From Pelagibacteraceae bacterium AG-422-N09 (lineage in GTDB: Bacteria; Pseudomonadota; Alphaproteobacteria; Pelagibacterales; AG-422-B15), in NCBI GenBank assembly GCA_003213515.1, contig QCMV01000001.1:1-64000 (forward strand): a stretch of 64,000 nt of DNA. Direction: 5' to 3'. Positions within the stretch are counted from its first letter, which is position 1. Each line of letters opens with the position of its first letter. Shown here piece after piece: positions 37,636 to 47,022 of the stretch. The notes beneath the pieces are model-generated. The model was not told the origin of the DNA, ran no database searches, and saw only the letters and a program-made list of their open reading frames with translations. A program made the position numbers and the translations under genes.

Positions 37636-39467
37636 TGAATAATCTTGAGAATATTAAAGAAATAATTGACCAATCCCCCTCTTCCTCCGGTATTTATAAA
37701 ATGCTTAATGAAAAAGAAGAGATTATGTATGTTGGCAAAGCAAAAAATCTCCAAAATAGACTTAAAAGCTATCTAAACACTAACAATCTCTCAAATCGAA
37801 TCAGAAGGATGGTTAGTAGAATATCAAATATTGAAGTAATTATTACTGAGACAGAAAAAGAAGCTTTGTTGCTTGAGGCAAACTTAATAAAAAAACTTAA
37901 ACCTCCTTTCAATATACTTTTACGAGATGATAAATCATTTCCCTATATTTTTATTAATCATGAACAAGAATTTCCACAAATTTCAAAACATAGAGGAAAA
38001 CAAAAATATAAAGGAAAATATTTTGGTCCGTTCGCAACAATTAATTCACTAAATTATACTCTGAAAATATTACAGAAAGTTTTTCTACTAAGATCGTGCG
38101 ACGATACTATTTTTCAAAATAGATCTAAACCATGTCTTCTTTATCAAATTGAAAGGTGCAGTGGTCCCTGTGTTGATTATACATTAAGTAAAAAAGAGTA
38201 TTTACAAAGTGTTAAGAATGCTGAGCACTTTCTTTCAGGTCAACATAGCAATTTACAAGAGGAGTTATCTTCTAAAATGGATGAAGAAAGTAAAAGTCTT
38301 AATTATGAAAAAGCAGCTAGCTATAGGGATAAGATAGTTGCACTAACCCAGATTCAAAGTCAGCAAAACATAAATCTTTACGATGTAAAAAATACTGACG
38401 TGATTTCAATTTCAAGAAAAGGTAATAAATCATGTGTTCAAGTATTTATTTATAGATCAGGTCAAAATTGGGGAAATAGATCTTATTTTCCAAAACACAG
38501 CGATGAAGTAGAAACTTATGAGATCCTAGAGCGTTTTATTGTTGATTTCTATACAAGATATTCCCCTCCAAAAAATGTATTGTTAAACTTACCTATAAAA
38601 AATTCATCTCTAATCGAAACATCTCTTAAATCCATTTATAATTACAAGACATCTTTTTTTGTTCCTAAAAAAGGAAAAAAATTAGATATAGTGAATTATG
38701 CGAGTAGAAACTCAGAACTAGCACTTAAAAATCACATTGCACAGTCTCACTCTGACAAAGAGAATCTGAACCAACTTTCAAAAGAACTCAATATCACTAA
38801 AAAAATAAAAAGAGTTGAAGCCTATGACAACAGTCATCTATCGGGCAAAAATGCAGTTGGTGCAATGATTGTTTACTCTGAAGAAGGGTTTGAAAAAAAA
38901 TCATACAGAAAATTTAATATAGACTCATCAAAAGTAAAACTCGGTGATGATTACGGAATGATGAGACACGTCCTTGAAAGAAGATTTTCAAAAGAAGCAA
39001 TCAAAAATTCTAAGAAATATGAAAAATTGCCTGATTTATTGGTTATTGATGGAGGTAAAGGCCACTACGATTTAGCTAAAGAAATCTTAGAAACTAAAGG
39101 TTTAAACGAAATGGAACTAATATCAATATTTAAGGGTGAGGGAAGAAAAGAGTCATTGGATCAAATAATATATAAAAATAAAAAAAACTTTATCGACAAA
39201 AATACTCCCTCCTTTTTCTTTATTCAAAGAATTAGGGATGAGTCACATCGCTACGCAATCGGGGCACATAAAGCGAAAAGAAAGAGGGAAATGCATGCCT
39301 CAGAATTAGAACCAATAGAAGGTTTAGGACGAAGCAGAAGAAAATTACTTTTAAATCATTTTGGATCAGTTAAAAATATTAAAAATGCCTCAGCTCAGGA
39401 TATGATGAAAGTTAGAGGAATTAGTAAGTTGCTTTCAGAAAAAATATATGCATATTTTAATGGATAA
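37635..39467 (+). CDS. uvrC: Excinuclease ABC subunit UvrC
   Basis: UvrC makes both incisions in nucleotide excision repair. The N-terminal GIY-YIG nuclease (SSGIYKMLNEKEEIMYVGKAKNLQNRLKSYL), the cysteine-containing RSCDDTIF-x-RSKPCLLYQIERCSGPC, a UVR motif (EELSSKMDEESKSLNYEKAASYRDKI), an RNase-H-like C-nuclease (AYDNSHLSGKNAVGAMIVY and LLVIDGGKGH) and a C-terminal helix-hairpin-helix (IEGLGRSRRKLLLNHFGSVKNIKNASAQDMMKVRGIS) follow in order. 610 aa. It is in the same overlapping operon as uvrB. Confidence 0.98.
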   Translation: MNNLENIKEIIDQSPSSSGIYKMLNEKEEIMYVGKAKNLQNRLKSYLNTNNLSNRIRRMVSRISNIEVIITETEKEALLLEANLIKKLKPPFNILLRDDKSFPYIFINHEQEFPQISKHRGKQKYKGKYFGPFATINSLNYTLKILQKVFLLRSCDDTIFQNRSKPCLLYQIERCSGPCVDYTLSKKEYLQSVKNAEHFLSGQHSNLQEELSSKMDEESKSLNYEKAASYRDKIVALTQIQSQQNINLYDVKNTDVISISRKGNKSCVQVFIYRSGQNWGNRSYFPKHSDEVETYEILERFIVDFYTRYSPPKNVLLNLPIKNSSLIETSLKSIYNYKTSFFVPKKGKKLDIVNYASRNSELALKNHIAQSHSDKENLNQLSKELNITKKIKRVEAYDNSHLSGKNAVGAMIVYSEEGFEKKSYRKFNIDSSKVKLGDDYGMMRHVLERRFSKEAIKNSKKYEKLPDLLVIDGGKGHYDLAKEILETKGLNEMELISIFKGEGRKESLDQIIYKNKKNFIDKNTPSFFFIQRIRDESHRYAIGAHKAKRKREMHASELEPIEGLGRSRRKLLLNHFGSVKNIKNASAQDMMKVRGISKLLSEKIYAYFNG

Positions 39468-40009
39468 TGTCTAAGTTACCAAATTTTCTCACTCTTCTTA
39501 GAATTTTTTTATTACCATTATTAATATATTTAATCATAGAGAGTAATAGCTCATTTAATTTGGCAATTCTTATTTTGTTTATTGTTATTGCATTGTCAGA
39601 TTATTTTGATGGGGTAATTGCAAGAAAAACAAATAGTACATCTGAATTTGGTAAAATGTTAGATCCTATTGCAGATAAGCTATTTGTCGTACTGTTAATA
39701 ATAACATTTATCTACAATGACTATATTAATGAGATAAATTTAATTCCAGCCTATTTAATAATATTTAGAGAAATTTTTATCTCTGGTCTAAGAGAGTATG
39801 CATCTAATTTACCAGAAGTAAAAAAAATAGATGTTTCTATATTAGGAAAATATAAAACTGCTTTTCAAATTTTGAGTTTATTTTTGATCTTAATAGGAAG
39901 CATCTACTTAGATTTGCAGCCTCTATTAAACATAGGTATTTATCTGTTCTGGCTGTCGACTATAATTACGCTGATCAGCGCTTATCAATACTACAAAAGT
40001 ATATTTTAA
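39467..40009 (+). CDS. pgsA: CDP-diacylglycerol-glycerol-3-phosphate phosphatidyltransferase
   Basis: PgsA commits CDP-diacylglycerol to phosphatidylglycerol in the inner membrane. The CDP-alcohol phosphatidyltransferase motif is DYFDGVIARKTNSTSEFGKMLDPIADK, with all acidic residues in place. There are four to five membrane spans and the opening KLPNFLTLLRIFLLPLLIY is typical. The 180 aa fit the family. The uvrC-pgsA adjacency occurs in many proteobacteria; here the genes overlap by TAATG. Ends 1 nt from the convergent ilvE stop. Confidence 0.95.
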   Translation: MSKLPNFLTLLRIFLLPLLIYLIIESNSSFNLAILILFIVIALSDYFDGVIARKTNSTSEFGKMLDPIADKLFVVLLIITFIYNDYINEINLIPAYLIIFREIFISGLREYASNLPEVKKIDVSILGKYKTAFQILSLFLILIGSIYLDLQPLLNIGIYLFWLSTIITLISAYQYYKSIF

Positions 40010-40010
40010 G

Positions 40011-40892
40011 TTAAGATCTCACGATTTCGTGATAATCCTGCATAAACTTAAAATTTTGGGTATTGTCTCCAGTATTGAATTTAATATCGTCAATAGACTG
40101 AATTGGAGTAATCTCTGCCGCGGTGCCTGTTAGAAAGGCCTCATCAAAATTACTAATTTCTTCTGGCTTTATATGACGCTCAGTAATATTAAAGCCTTGT
40201 TCTTTAACCATTTCAATAACAGTTTGCCTAGTTATACCATTAAGAAAACAATCAGGAATTGGAGTATGAATTTCTTTTCCTTTAATAAAGAAAATATTTG
40301 CTCCAGTACCTTCAGCAACATAGCCCCTATAGTCCAACATTAGGGCATCATGGTATCCTTTTTCCTCCGCAAATTCTTTTGACATTGTACAAATAACGTA
40401 AGGACCAGATGCTTTTGCTTCACATGGTGCCGTATCAGGTGATGGCCGTTTCCATGGTGAAGTTATTAATCGTAGGCCAGCTTTTCGATCTTCGATCTTA
40501 AAATATGATGCCCAATCATTCCACACTGCAATTGCAACATTAATATCAGATTTAGCAGTTGAAATTCCCATTTGCTGAGACCCTCTCCATGCAATTGGCC
40601 TAACATAACAATCTTCAAAATTCATTTTTTTAATGAGTTCATCTTTGGCCTCATTAATTTGGGACTGACTATAAGGAATTTTTATGCCTACAATTTCCGC
40701 TGATCTAAATAGCCTTTTTGTGTGTTCTTCAGATTTAAAAATCTTCCCTTTATAGGCTCTTTCCCCTTCAAACACAGCACTAGCATAGTGAAGACCCTGA
40801 GTAATAACATGGCATTTTGCATCATTCCATTTGATAAACTCTCCGTTCATCCAAATAAAACCCTCTCGATTATCAAATGGTGCTATTTCCAT
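40011..40892 (-). CDS. ilvE: Branched-chain amino acid aminotransferase
   Basis: This is a fold-type IV PLP aminotransferase (293 aa) for leucine, isoleucine and valine. FIWMNGEFIKWNDAKCHVITQGLHYASAVFEGERAY is the usual N-terminus; YVRPIAWRG, CEAKASGPYVICTMSK (region of the PLP lysine), EGTGANIFFIK and FLNGITRQTVIEM follow. It is divergent from the MarR/OmpR/kinase cluster at 40938, an arrangement often seen in alphaproteobacteria. Confidence 0.95.
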   Translation of the reverse strand: MEIAPFDNREGFIWMNGEFIKWNDAKCHVITQGLHYASAVFEGERAYKGKIFKSEEHTKRLFRSAEIVGIKIPYSQSQINEAKDELIKKMNFEDCYVRPIAWRGSQQMGISTAKSDINVAIAVWNDWASYFKIEDRKAGLRLITSPWKRPSPDTAPCEAKASGPYVICTMSKEFAEEKGYHDALMLDYRGYVAEGTGANIFFIKGKEIHTPIPDCFLNGITRQTVIEMVKEQGFNITERHIKPEEISNFDEAFLTGTAAEITPIQSIDDIKFNTGDNTQNFKFMQDYHEIVRS

Positions 40893-40937
40893 ATAAATTA
40901 CTCTAATAAATTAAAAGTTTAATAACAGATAAATGCC

Positions 40938-41444
40938 TTGATTAATATATATTTTTCAGATTATTATGTCATAGTGGCTGACTTAAATACAATATCAAAT
41001 AAATCTGCGTCTCTACTTTATCTGCGTGAAGACAGAATCAAAAATTCATTAAATAGTTTTTTTGAAGTTGCAAAAATTCTGGAAAAAGAAATTTTAGCAA
41101 GCCTTGATGATAAAAAATTGGGCATAGCCGATATTAGATGTCTTTTGATAATTAGTATTAAGCCTGGAATAACATTTAATGAATTACTGAAGAAATTGGA
41201 TATAAGGAAACAAAGCCTTAATCGTGTACTCAGAGTTCTAATCAAAGAAAACTTAATTATTCAAAAAATAAACAATGATGATGCAAGAAAAAAAAATTTA
41301 TTTATGACAGATAATGCTAACAAGGCTTTAAACGAGGCAATAAAACCCATTATCAATTCACTTTCAAAAGCCTATGTAAAGTCTGGGGCTGGTTCAGTAC
41401 AAGGATTTAATCAAGTAATAAATTCATTTATAGAGGAACATTGA
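40938..41444 (+). CDS. MarR-family regulator, PetP-like
   Basis: This is a winged-helix MarR protein of up to 168 aa: IADIRCLLIISIKPGITFNELLKKLDIRKQSLNRVLRVLIKENLIIQKINNDDARKKNLFMTDNANKALNEAI is the DNA-binding core, including the DDxRxKxxxLT wing. It directly precedes a response regulator, as petP does with petR in Rhodobacter. The start is uncertain: TTG 40938 gives the longest frame; GTG 40974 (VADLNTISNK) is also plausible. Stop and next start overlap as TGATG. Confidence 0.85.
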   Translation: MINIYFSDYYVIVADLNTISNKSASLLYLREDRIKNSLNSFFEVAKILEKEILASLDDKKLGIADIRCLLIISIKPGITFNELLKKLDIRKQSLNRVLRVLIKENLIIQKINNDDARKKNLFMTDNANKALNEAIKPIINSLSKAYVKSGAGSVQGFNQVINSFIEEH

Positions 41445-42121
41445 TGAGTGAAAATAATCTACATATTCTTTTAGTTGATGATGATGATAAGATTAGAGAA
41501 TTATTAAAGACATTTTTAGTAGACAATAAATATCTTGTATCAACAGCAAGTAATGCCGCTGAAGCAAAAGAGGTACTAAAATATATTACATTTGATTTAC
41601 TTGTTATTGACATAATGATGCCAGGACAAAATGGTTATGAATTAACAAAAGAAATTCGTGAAAAATCCCTAATACCTATAATCCATCTAACTGCAATGGG
41701 AGAGACTGAAGACAGGGTCCATGGTTTAGAAATTGGAGCAGATGATTATTTGGGAAAACCTTTTGAACCAAAAGAATTACTTTTACGCATAAATAATATC
41801 TTAAATAAAACTTCTATAAAAAAAGAAACTAAACAAATTCAACTTGATAATATTATAGTTGATTTAAAAAGTGGCGTGATCAAGGGAAAATCAACTGAAC
41901 TATCTCTTAATGAGAACGAATTAAAAATATTGCGAATATTATCAAAATTTCCTGGTAAGTCATTTTCTAGAGAGGAGCTAATTACATCACTTAATTTTAA
42001 TCAAGAAAGAACATTGGACGTATGTATAAATAGACTAAGAAAAAAAATTGAGAAAGACCCCAAGATTCCAAAATTTCTTAAAACTAAAAGAGGTTCTGGT
42101 TATGAGCTATGGATTGACTAA
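41444..42121 (+). CDS. OmpR-family response regulator, PetR-like
   Basis: The receiver domain has the acidic pocket VDDDD (12-14), phospho-acceptor D56 in VIDIMMPG, the Thr in HLTAMGE and K in YLGKPFEPKEL. The C-terminal OmpR winged helix shows LSLNENELKILRILSKFPGKSFSREELI and ERTLDVCINRLRKKIEKDPKIPKFLKTKRGSGYEL. ATG 41444 (TGATG overlap with the MarR gene) is chosen over TTG 41441. 225 aa. The cognate kinase follows with no gap. Confidence 0.93.
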   Translation: MSENNLHILLVDDDDKIRELLKTFLVDNKYLVSTASNAAEAKEVLKYITFDLLVIDIMMPGQNGYELTKEIREKSLIPIIHLTAMGETEDRVHGLEIGADDYLGKPFEPKELLLRINNILNKTSIKKETKQIQLDNIIVDLKSGVIKGKSTELSLNENELKILRILSKFPGKSFSREELITSLNFNQERTLDVCINRLRKKIEKDPKIPKFLKTKRGSGYELWID

Positions 42122-43426
42122 ATGATTAAAAAAATTCTACCAACCAGTCTTTTAGGAAGAACAGTGCTAATTGTTTTGTTCCCAATAGTTATGTTTCAAT
42201 TAATAATTCTGTCATATTACTATAATAGTTTGTGGGAACGCACACTCAACCGCTTATCAAGATCTGTTGCTATGGAAATAGAATTAATTTCTGACAGAAT
42301 GCTCTCAAGTGAAATCAGGTTAGATCAGTATCAAGCCAAAAGTCAATTTGGTGATTACTTTCTAATGAATATCCAAGAATTGAGTGAATATGATTTGGAA
42401 AAGTTAAAAGCCAAACAAAACGATAATCAAGTACTTGTCAGTCTAAAAAATGAATTGAGTACCAGAATTAAACATAAATTTTTTGTCATTGAACAAGATA
42501 ACGAAACAGTCGATGTTATGATAAGCACTTCAGAAAAAGTAATACATTTTAACTTCCCAATTCATCGTATTACAACCTCAAGAAACCATATATTTTTAGG
42601 GTGGCAGATTATTTCATCATTTATCCTTATTTTGATAGCGTATTTATTTTTGAAAAATCAAGTTAAACCAATTTCGAATTTGGCTAAGGCAGCAGAACAA
42701 TTTGGCAAAGGACAAGAAGTAAATAATTTCAAAGTATCAGGCGCTCTAGAAGTAAGACAGGCAAGTTTGGAGTTTTTAAAAATGAAAAATCGAATATCAA
42801 GACAAATTGAACAACGATCTCTTATGTTGGCGGGAGTGAGTCACGACTTAAAAACTCCTCTCACGAGAATGAAGTTACTTCTTGAGTCAATAAAAGATAA
42901 TAAAATTAAAAATGAACTTAATTTAGAAATAAATCAGATGAATGAGATGCTAGTAGAATATTTAGATTTTGCAGCTATAAATGAGTCAAAAGATAGATCT
43001 ACAATTAATCCTATAGAGGCAATAATAAACATTAAAAATGATATACATTTTACAAAACATGAAATTAACCTTGAAATCATTAATGATGAAGAAGTTTTTG
43101 TAAATGAGAATATTTTTTCTCGTTCAATTACAAATGTATTAAATAATGCGATTGTACAATCTGACAAAATAATAATTAAAGCAGATATAAACAAAAACCT
43201 AATTAAAATAAACATTCATGACAATGGAATTGGTATTCCTGATAGTGAAAAAGATAATGTATTTAAACCTTTCTATAGAGTAGACCAAAGTAGAAATCAG
43301 AATGTCTCAAACTCTGGATTAGGTCTAGCTACTACTAAATCCTTATTGAATTCAATAAACGGAAAAATATCACTGCACGACAGTTATCTAGGAGGTTTGG
43401 AGGTTGCGATTGAAATACCAAATTAA
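42122..43426 (+). CDS. EnvZ-like sensor histidine kinase
   Basis: This is a membrane kinase of 434 aa: spans at about 13-32 and 158-177 enclose a periplasmic sensor of roughly 125 residues, then HAMP (178-230), a HisKA domain with phospho-His241 in LAGVSHDLKTPLTRMKLLLES, and an ATPase with N-box LNNAI, G1 DNGIGIPD and G2 SNSGLGLATTKSL. It begins directly after the regulator's stop. The signal is unknown. The 3' end overlaps the convergent proC by 4 nt. Confidence 0.94.
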   Translation: MIKKILPTSLLGRTVLIVLFPIVMFQLIILSYYYNSLWERTLNRLSRSVAMEIELISDRMLSSEIRLDQYQAKSQFGDYFLMNIQELSEYDLEKLKAKQNDNQVLVSLKNELSTRIKHKFFVIEQDNETVDVMISTSEKVIHFNFPIHRITTSRNHIFLGWQIISSFILILIAYLFLKNQVKPISNLAKAAEQFGKGQEVNNFKVSGALEVRQASLEFLKMKNRISRQIEQRSLMLAGVSHDLKTPLTRMKLLLESIKDNKIKNELNLEINQMNEMLVEYLDFAAINESKDRSTINPIEAIINIKNDIHFTKHEINLEIINDEEVFVNENIFSRSITNVLNNAIVQSDKIIIKADINKNLIKINIHDNGIGIPDSEKDNVFKPFYRVDQSRNQNVSNSGLGLATTKSLLNSINGKISLHDSYLGGLEVAIEIPN

Positions 43427-44274
43427 GAAATTTTACTCAATTCTCTAGATCTTTTTGTTGCTTTGTTGACAGCTCTTGTAAGAAGACTTTTTAATCCTTT
43501 ATTGGAAGCAAGAATACTCAGCGCTGCTTCAGTGGTGCCTCCCTTACTTGTCACCTTTTTCTGTAAATCAGAAGGCTTTTTTTGCCCACTTAATAAAAGT
43601 AATATTGATCCTAAGAAAGTCTGTAAAACCATACTGTCTGAATTTTTAAACCCCGATTTATTAGCTATCTCAATGAGAGAATTTATAAAAAGATATATGT
43701 ATGCTGGACCACTCCCAAAAATTGCAGTGAAATCATCAATTAAATCTTCTTTTTTGGTTTCACTGACTTGCCCCAATAAGGACATGAAATCAAAAATAGG
43801 TTTTTTTTGTTTCGTTTTAATTTTTCTCTCAAAACATACAATTGTGGTACCCATATTAACAGATACAGGAGTATTAGTCATAGCTCTTACAATACCTGAT
43901 GTTTTTTTGAATACTTTATTTAAATCTTTCATTTTTTTACCAGCAACTACGGAAACTATAATTGAATTACCAAGTCTATTATCTTTATCTAATCCATTCA
44001 GTGTTTTTAATTGATTAGGCTTAACAGCAATAAGTGTGATTGTAGGTTGATAAAGATTATTAATTTTATCTATGCTATTTTTTATTTCAAAATTATTTGA
44101 TCTTTTTAATTTTTTTAATTCACTTGACTGATTCTTTTCAATAACCACGATTTTTTTTGAGGAAATTCGGTGGTTAAATAATGACTTGATCACAGCAATT
44201 CCCATATTACCAGCGCCAATTATTAAAAATTTTTCTTTATTTAAACTACTTGCAGTGTTTTTTTTCTTTGGCAT
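43423..44274 (-). CDS. proC: Pyrroline-5-carboxylate reductase
   Basis: ProC carries out the last step of proline synthesis. After a basic 12-residue extension the NAD(P)-binding motif LIIGAGNMGIAVIKSL is seen; IIVSVVAGKKM, IVRAMTNTPVSVNMGTTIVC and the C-terminal AIFGSGPAYIYLFINSLIEIANKSGF and VTSKGGTTEAALSIL are family hallmarks. 283 aa. The extended N-terminus overlaps a possible 49-aa ORF (44246-44395). Confidence 0.94.
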   Translation of the reverse strand: MPKKKNTASSLNKEKFLIIGAGNMGIAVIKSLFNHRISSKKIVVIEKNQSSELKKLKRSNNFEIKNSIDKINNLYQPTITLIAVKPNQLKTLNGLDKDNRLGNSIIVSVVAGKKMKDLNKVFKKTSGIVRAMTNTPVSVNMGTTIVCFERKIKTKQKKPIFDFMSLLGQVSETKKEDLIDDFTAIFGSGPAYIYLFINSLIEIANKSGFKNSDSMVLQTFLGSILLLLSGQKKPSDLQKKVTSKGGTTEAALSILASNKGLKSLLTRAVNKATKRSRELSKIS

Positions 44275-44395
44275 TATTTCTATCTTTTTTAAACTTTTTT
44301 ATTGTTTTGTATTCATCATTGATTGCTTGCGAAAGCTCAAAGCCTTTTGTAACAAAGTTAACAAATTTATTAATTAAAACTTTCCTTGTGATCAT
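44246..44395 (-). CDS. Possible 49-aa small basic protein upstream of proC
   Basis: ATG 44395 to TAG 44246 reads MITRKVLINKFVNFVTKGFE, then LSQAINDEYKTIKKFKKDRN and a basic tail, overlapping the proC start by 29 nt in another frame. In many alphaproteobacteria a small coiled-coil UbiK-like gene stands between proC and lgt, and this could be a shortened relative, but the match is too weak to claim. No clear ribosome site. Confidence 0.35.
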   Translation of the reverse strand: MITRKVLINKFVNFVTKGFELSQAINDEYKTIKKFKKDRNNAKEKKHCK

Positions 44396-44436
44396 AATTA
44401 GTGATAAATATATTTTAAATATTATTCAAAATTAAC

Positions 44437-45249
44437 GTGATTTATCTTAGTTTTCCATCTATTAGTCCAGTTTTTTTTTCGATTGGTCCTCTTGATATCC
44501 GTTGGTACTCACTTGCGTATATTGTAGGATTTATATTCGCTTGGAGATACATTAAATATCTCGCTTCAAATAAAGCAGTTTCTCATAGTAATAGCATTAA
44601 TGAAAAACTAATAGATGATCTGATTTTTTATTCAATAATTGGATTAATTATAGGAGCACGATTAGGATATGTGATTTTCTATAATTTTGATTATTACTCT
44701 GAAAATCTAATTGAGATATTATATCTTTGGCAAGGAGGTTTATCCTTTCACGGAGGTTTGCTTGGTATTGTTACAGCCGCCATAATAATTTCAAAGTTCT
44801 ATAAAACTACTTTTTTTGAAATAAGCGATTTGATATGTGTATCAGCTCCTGTTGGAATATTTTTTGGCAGAATATCTAATTTTATTAATGGCGAATTATT
44901 TGGTAGACCTTCAAATTTTCTTATTGGAATGAAATTTCCAAACGCTGACAACCAGTATCGTCATCCAAGTCAATTATATGAAGCTTTTTTAGAAGGACTT
45001 TTATTATTTATAATTTTAAATTTTTTAATTTTTAAATTTAAAAAACTTAAAAACCCTGGAATAATTTCAGGTGTCTTTCTGATGCTTTATGGATTATTTC
45101 GATTTACTGTTGAATTTACACGTGAGCCCGACATTCAATTAGGATTTGTATATCATTTTTTTACAATGGGCATGATATTATCTTTACCAATGTTTCTTGC
45201 TGGAATTTTAATTTTGGTAATTAAAAGCAATAAAAATGATACAAGATAA
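44437..45249 (+). CDS. lgt: Prolipoprotein diacylglyceryl transferase
   Basis: Lgt attaches diacylglycerol to the lipobox cysteine of prolipoproteins (MlaA in this window would be a substrate). It is a polytopic membrane enzyme of 270 aa; H105 in SFHGGLLG and the Lgt signature GRISNFINGELFGRPS at 144-159 are present, with RHPSQLYEAFLEG later. Start is GTG 44437. It overlaps the midA-like gene by 14 nt. Confidence 0.97.
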   Translation: MIYLSFPSISPVFFSIGPLDIRWYSLAYIVGFIFAWRYIKYLASNKAVSHSNSINEKLIDDLIFYSIIGLIIGARLGYVIFYNFDYYSENLIEILYLWQGGLSFHGGLLGIVTAAIIISKFYKTTFFEISDLICVSAPVGIFFGRISNFINGELFGRPSNFLIGMKFPNADNQYRHPSQLYEAFLEGLLLFIILNFLIFKFKKLKNPGIISGVFLMLYGLFRFTVEFTREPDIQLGFVYHFFTMGMILSLPMFLAGILILVIKSNKNDTR

Positions 45250-46264
45250 AATTTACGATGCTTTAAAAGAAAGTGCATTTCTCTATCTAGATGATTTTAT
45301 GAATATTTCATTAAGAGATGAAGAGCATGGATACTATACGTCTAACAAAGCTATAGGCAAAGATGGAGATTTTATTACTGCACCTGAAATATCTCAAATG
45401 TTTGGTGAAATAATTGCTGTAAAAATATTAAACCTCATTCATGCAAGAAACATAAAAAAGTTTAATTTAATTGAACTAGGACCAGGAAGAGGCGCTCTGA
45501 TAAACGATATTACTAGAGTACTCAATGCTTTATTAGATGAAGATGTCGAGTATACAATTCACTTTAATGAAATTAATAAATTCTATATTCAAAATCTAAA
45601 AAATACCTATCCTAATTGCAAGATACATAAAAATTTCAATTCATATCCAAATGAATTTTCAATAATAATTGCAAATGAGTTTTTTGATGCGATTCCTACG
45701 CGCCAATTAGTGAGTAAGAACGGAAATATTTATGAAACAGTTATTAAATTAGATCAAAAGGATAGTCTAAAATTTGACTTTATTAAGCCGAGAAAAGATA
45801 TTTCTAAATTTGTAAACAATACGCGAGACCTTAAACATCTTGAGGTAATTGAATTTTCTCCTGAGACTAATTCAATCTTTCGGGAATTGATCAATTTCTT
45901 GCTTATGAATAATGGTTTTTTCTTACTAATTGATTATGGATATATTAATCTACCTAAGATAAGTACTCTTCAGTCAATCAAATCAAATAAAAAAACTGAT
46001 TTTCTTGATAACCCAGGTAATCAAGATATCACATATCATGTAGACTTTAATAACCTGCAAAATATTTTAGAAGAAAATAAAATTGATGACTTTATAATAA
46101 ATACTCAATCTAATTTCCTTCGGCAAAATGGAATTTTAGATCGAGCTAATATCTTAATTAAGAAAAACCCAATGAAAAAGAAGCAAATAAACGAACAGTT
46201 GGCAATACTTACCAAAAGAGAATATATGGGAAATTTATTTAAAGTTTTGGAAATTAATATTTAA
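45236..46264 (+). CDS. Class I SAM methyltransferase, MidA/NDUFAF7 family
   Basis: This 342-aa protein belongs to the COG1565 group whose mitochondrial member NDUFAF7 (MidA) methylates an arginine in complex I. Family segments are GYYTSNKAIGKDGDFITAPEISQMFGE, the SAM motif LIELGPGRGALINDI, SIIIANEFFDAIPTRQLV and FLLIDYGYI. Complex I assembly is the natural inference in bacteria. It overlaps lgt by 14 nt and pgeF by 1 nt (TAATG). Confidence 0.92.
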   Translation: MIQDKIYDALKESAFLYLDDFMNISLRDEEHGYYTSNKAIGKDGDFITAPEISQMFGEIIAVKILNLIHARNIKKFNLIELGPGRGALINDITRVLNALLDEDVEYTIHFNEINKFYIQNLKNTYPNCKIHKNFNSYPNEFSIIIANEFFDAIPTRQLVSKNGNIYETVIKLDQKDSLKFDFIKPRKDISKFVNNTRDLKHLEVIEFSPETNSIFRELINFLLMNNGFFLLIDYGYINLPKISTLQSIKSNKKTDFLDNPGNQDITYHVDFNNLQNILEENKIDDFIINTQSNFLRQNGILDRANILIKKNPMKKKQINEQLAILTKREYMGNLFKVLEINI

Positions 46265-47019
46265 TGTTTTTTACTAAAAACCTCTCAAATATAGATCATT
46301 GTTTCTTTTCAAGATTGGGTGGCGTTTCGCAAGGAAAATATAAATCATTAAATTGTGGAAAAGGATCAAAAGACGAGAATGGTGCTATTGAAGAAAATTT
46401 ATTAGCTATTTCTAAATATTACGGTTTAAAAAAGTCTGATGTTATTACTATGCATCAAACACACTCTTCTAATGCAATAGTTTTAGATAGCAGCAATAAG
46501 TCTGAAATTTTAAAATGTGACGGGATTGTAACTAAAGAAAATAATAAAATATTATCAGTATTAACGGCTGATTGTGCTCCATTATTATTTTATGAAGTAA
46601 AAAATAAAATAATAGGAGCTTGTCATGCAGGCTGGAAAGGTGCCTTGAACGGTATAATTCAAAATACAATTTTACAAATAACCAAGCTGGGTGGAAAGAG
46701 GGATAATATACGCTGCAGTATTGGTCCATGCATAAGACAAAAATCCTATGAAGTAAGATTACCTTTTTATAAAAACTTCATTAAACAAGATCAAGATAAT
46801 GCAAGATTTTTTCAAAAAAATCATAATAATAGATATCTGTTTTCGCTTACTGAATTCATTCTCAAGATACTTTCTGATGAGCAAATTACTAACCACGAGA
46901 TTGTTGATGTCGATACTTTCAGCGAAGAAACATTGTGTTTTAGCTATCGAAGAAATTATAAAAAAAATATAACCGATTATGGTAGAATGATTTCAACAAT
47001 TGTTATAAAAGACAGATAA
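46264..47019 (+). CDS. pgeF: Purine nucleoside phosphorylase / laccase-domain PgeF (YfiH)
   Basis: This is a YfiH-type multicopper-oxidase-like fold protein of 251 aa; relatives act as purine nucleoside phosphorylase/adenosine deaminase and on misincorporated peptidoglycan precursors. Zinc/copper ligands H64 and H67 in MHQTHS, C104 in TADCAPLL, and H121 in CHAGWKG are all present. ATG overlaps the midA-like stop. The lgt-midA-pgeF order is common in alphaproteobacteria. Confidence 0.92.
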   Translation: MFFTKNLSNIDHCFFSRLGGVSQGKYKSLNCGKGSKDENGAIEENLLAISKYYGLKKSDVITMHQTHSSNAIVLDSSNKSEILKCDGIVTKENNKILSVLTADCAPLLFYEVKNKIIGACHAGWKGALNGIIQNTILQITKLGGKRDNIRCSIGPCIRQKSYEVRLPFYKNFIKQDQDNARFFQKNHNNRYLFSLTEFILKILSDEQITNHEIVDVDTFSEETLCFSYRRNYKKNITDYGRMISTIVIKDR

Positions 47020-47022
47020 ATT

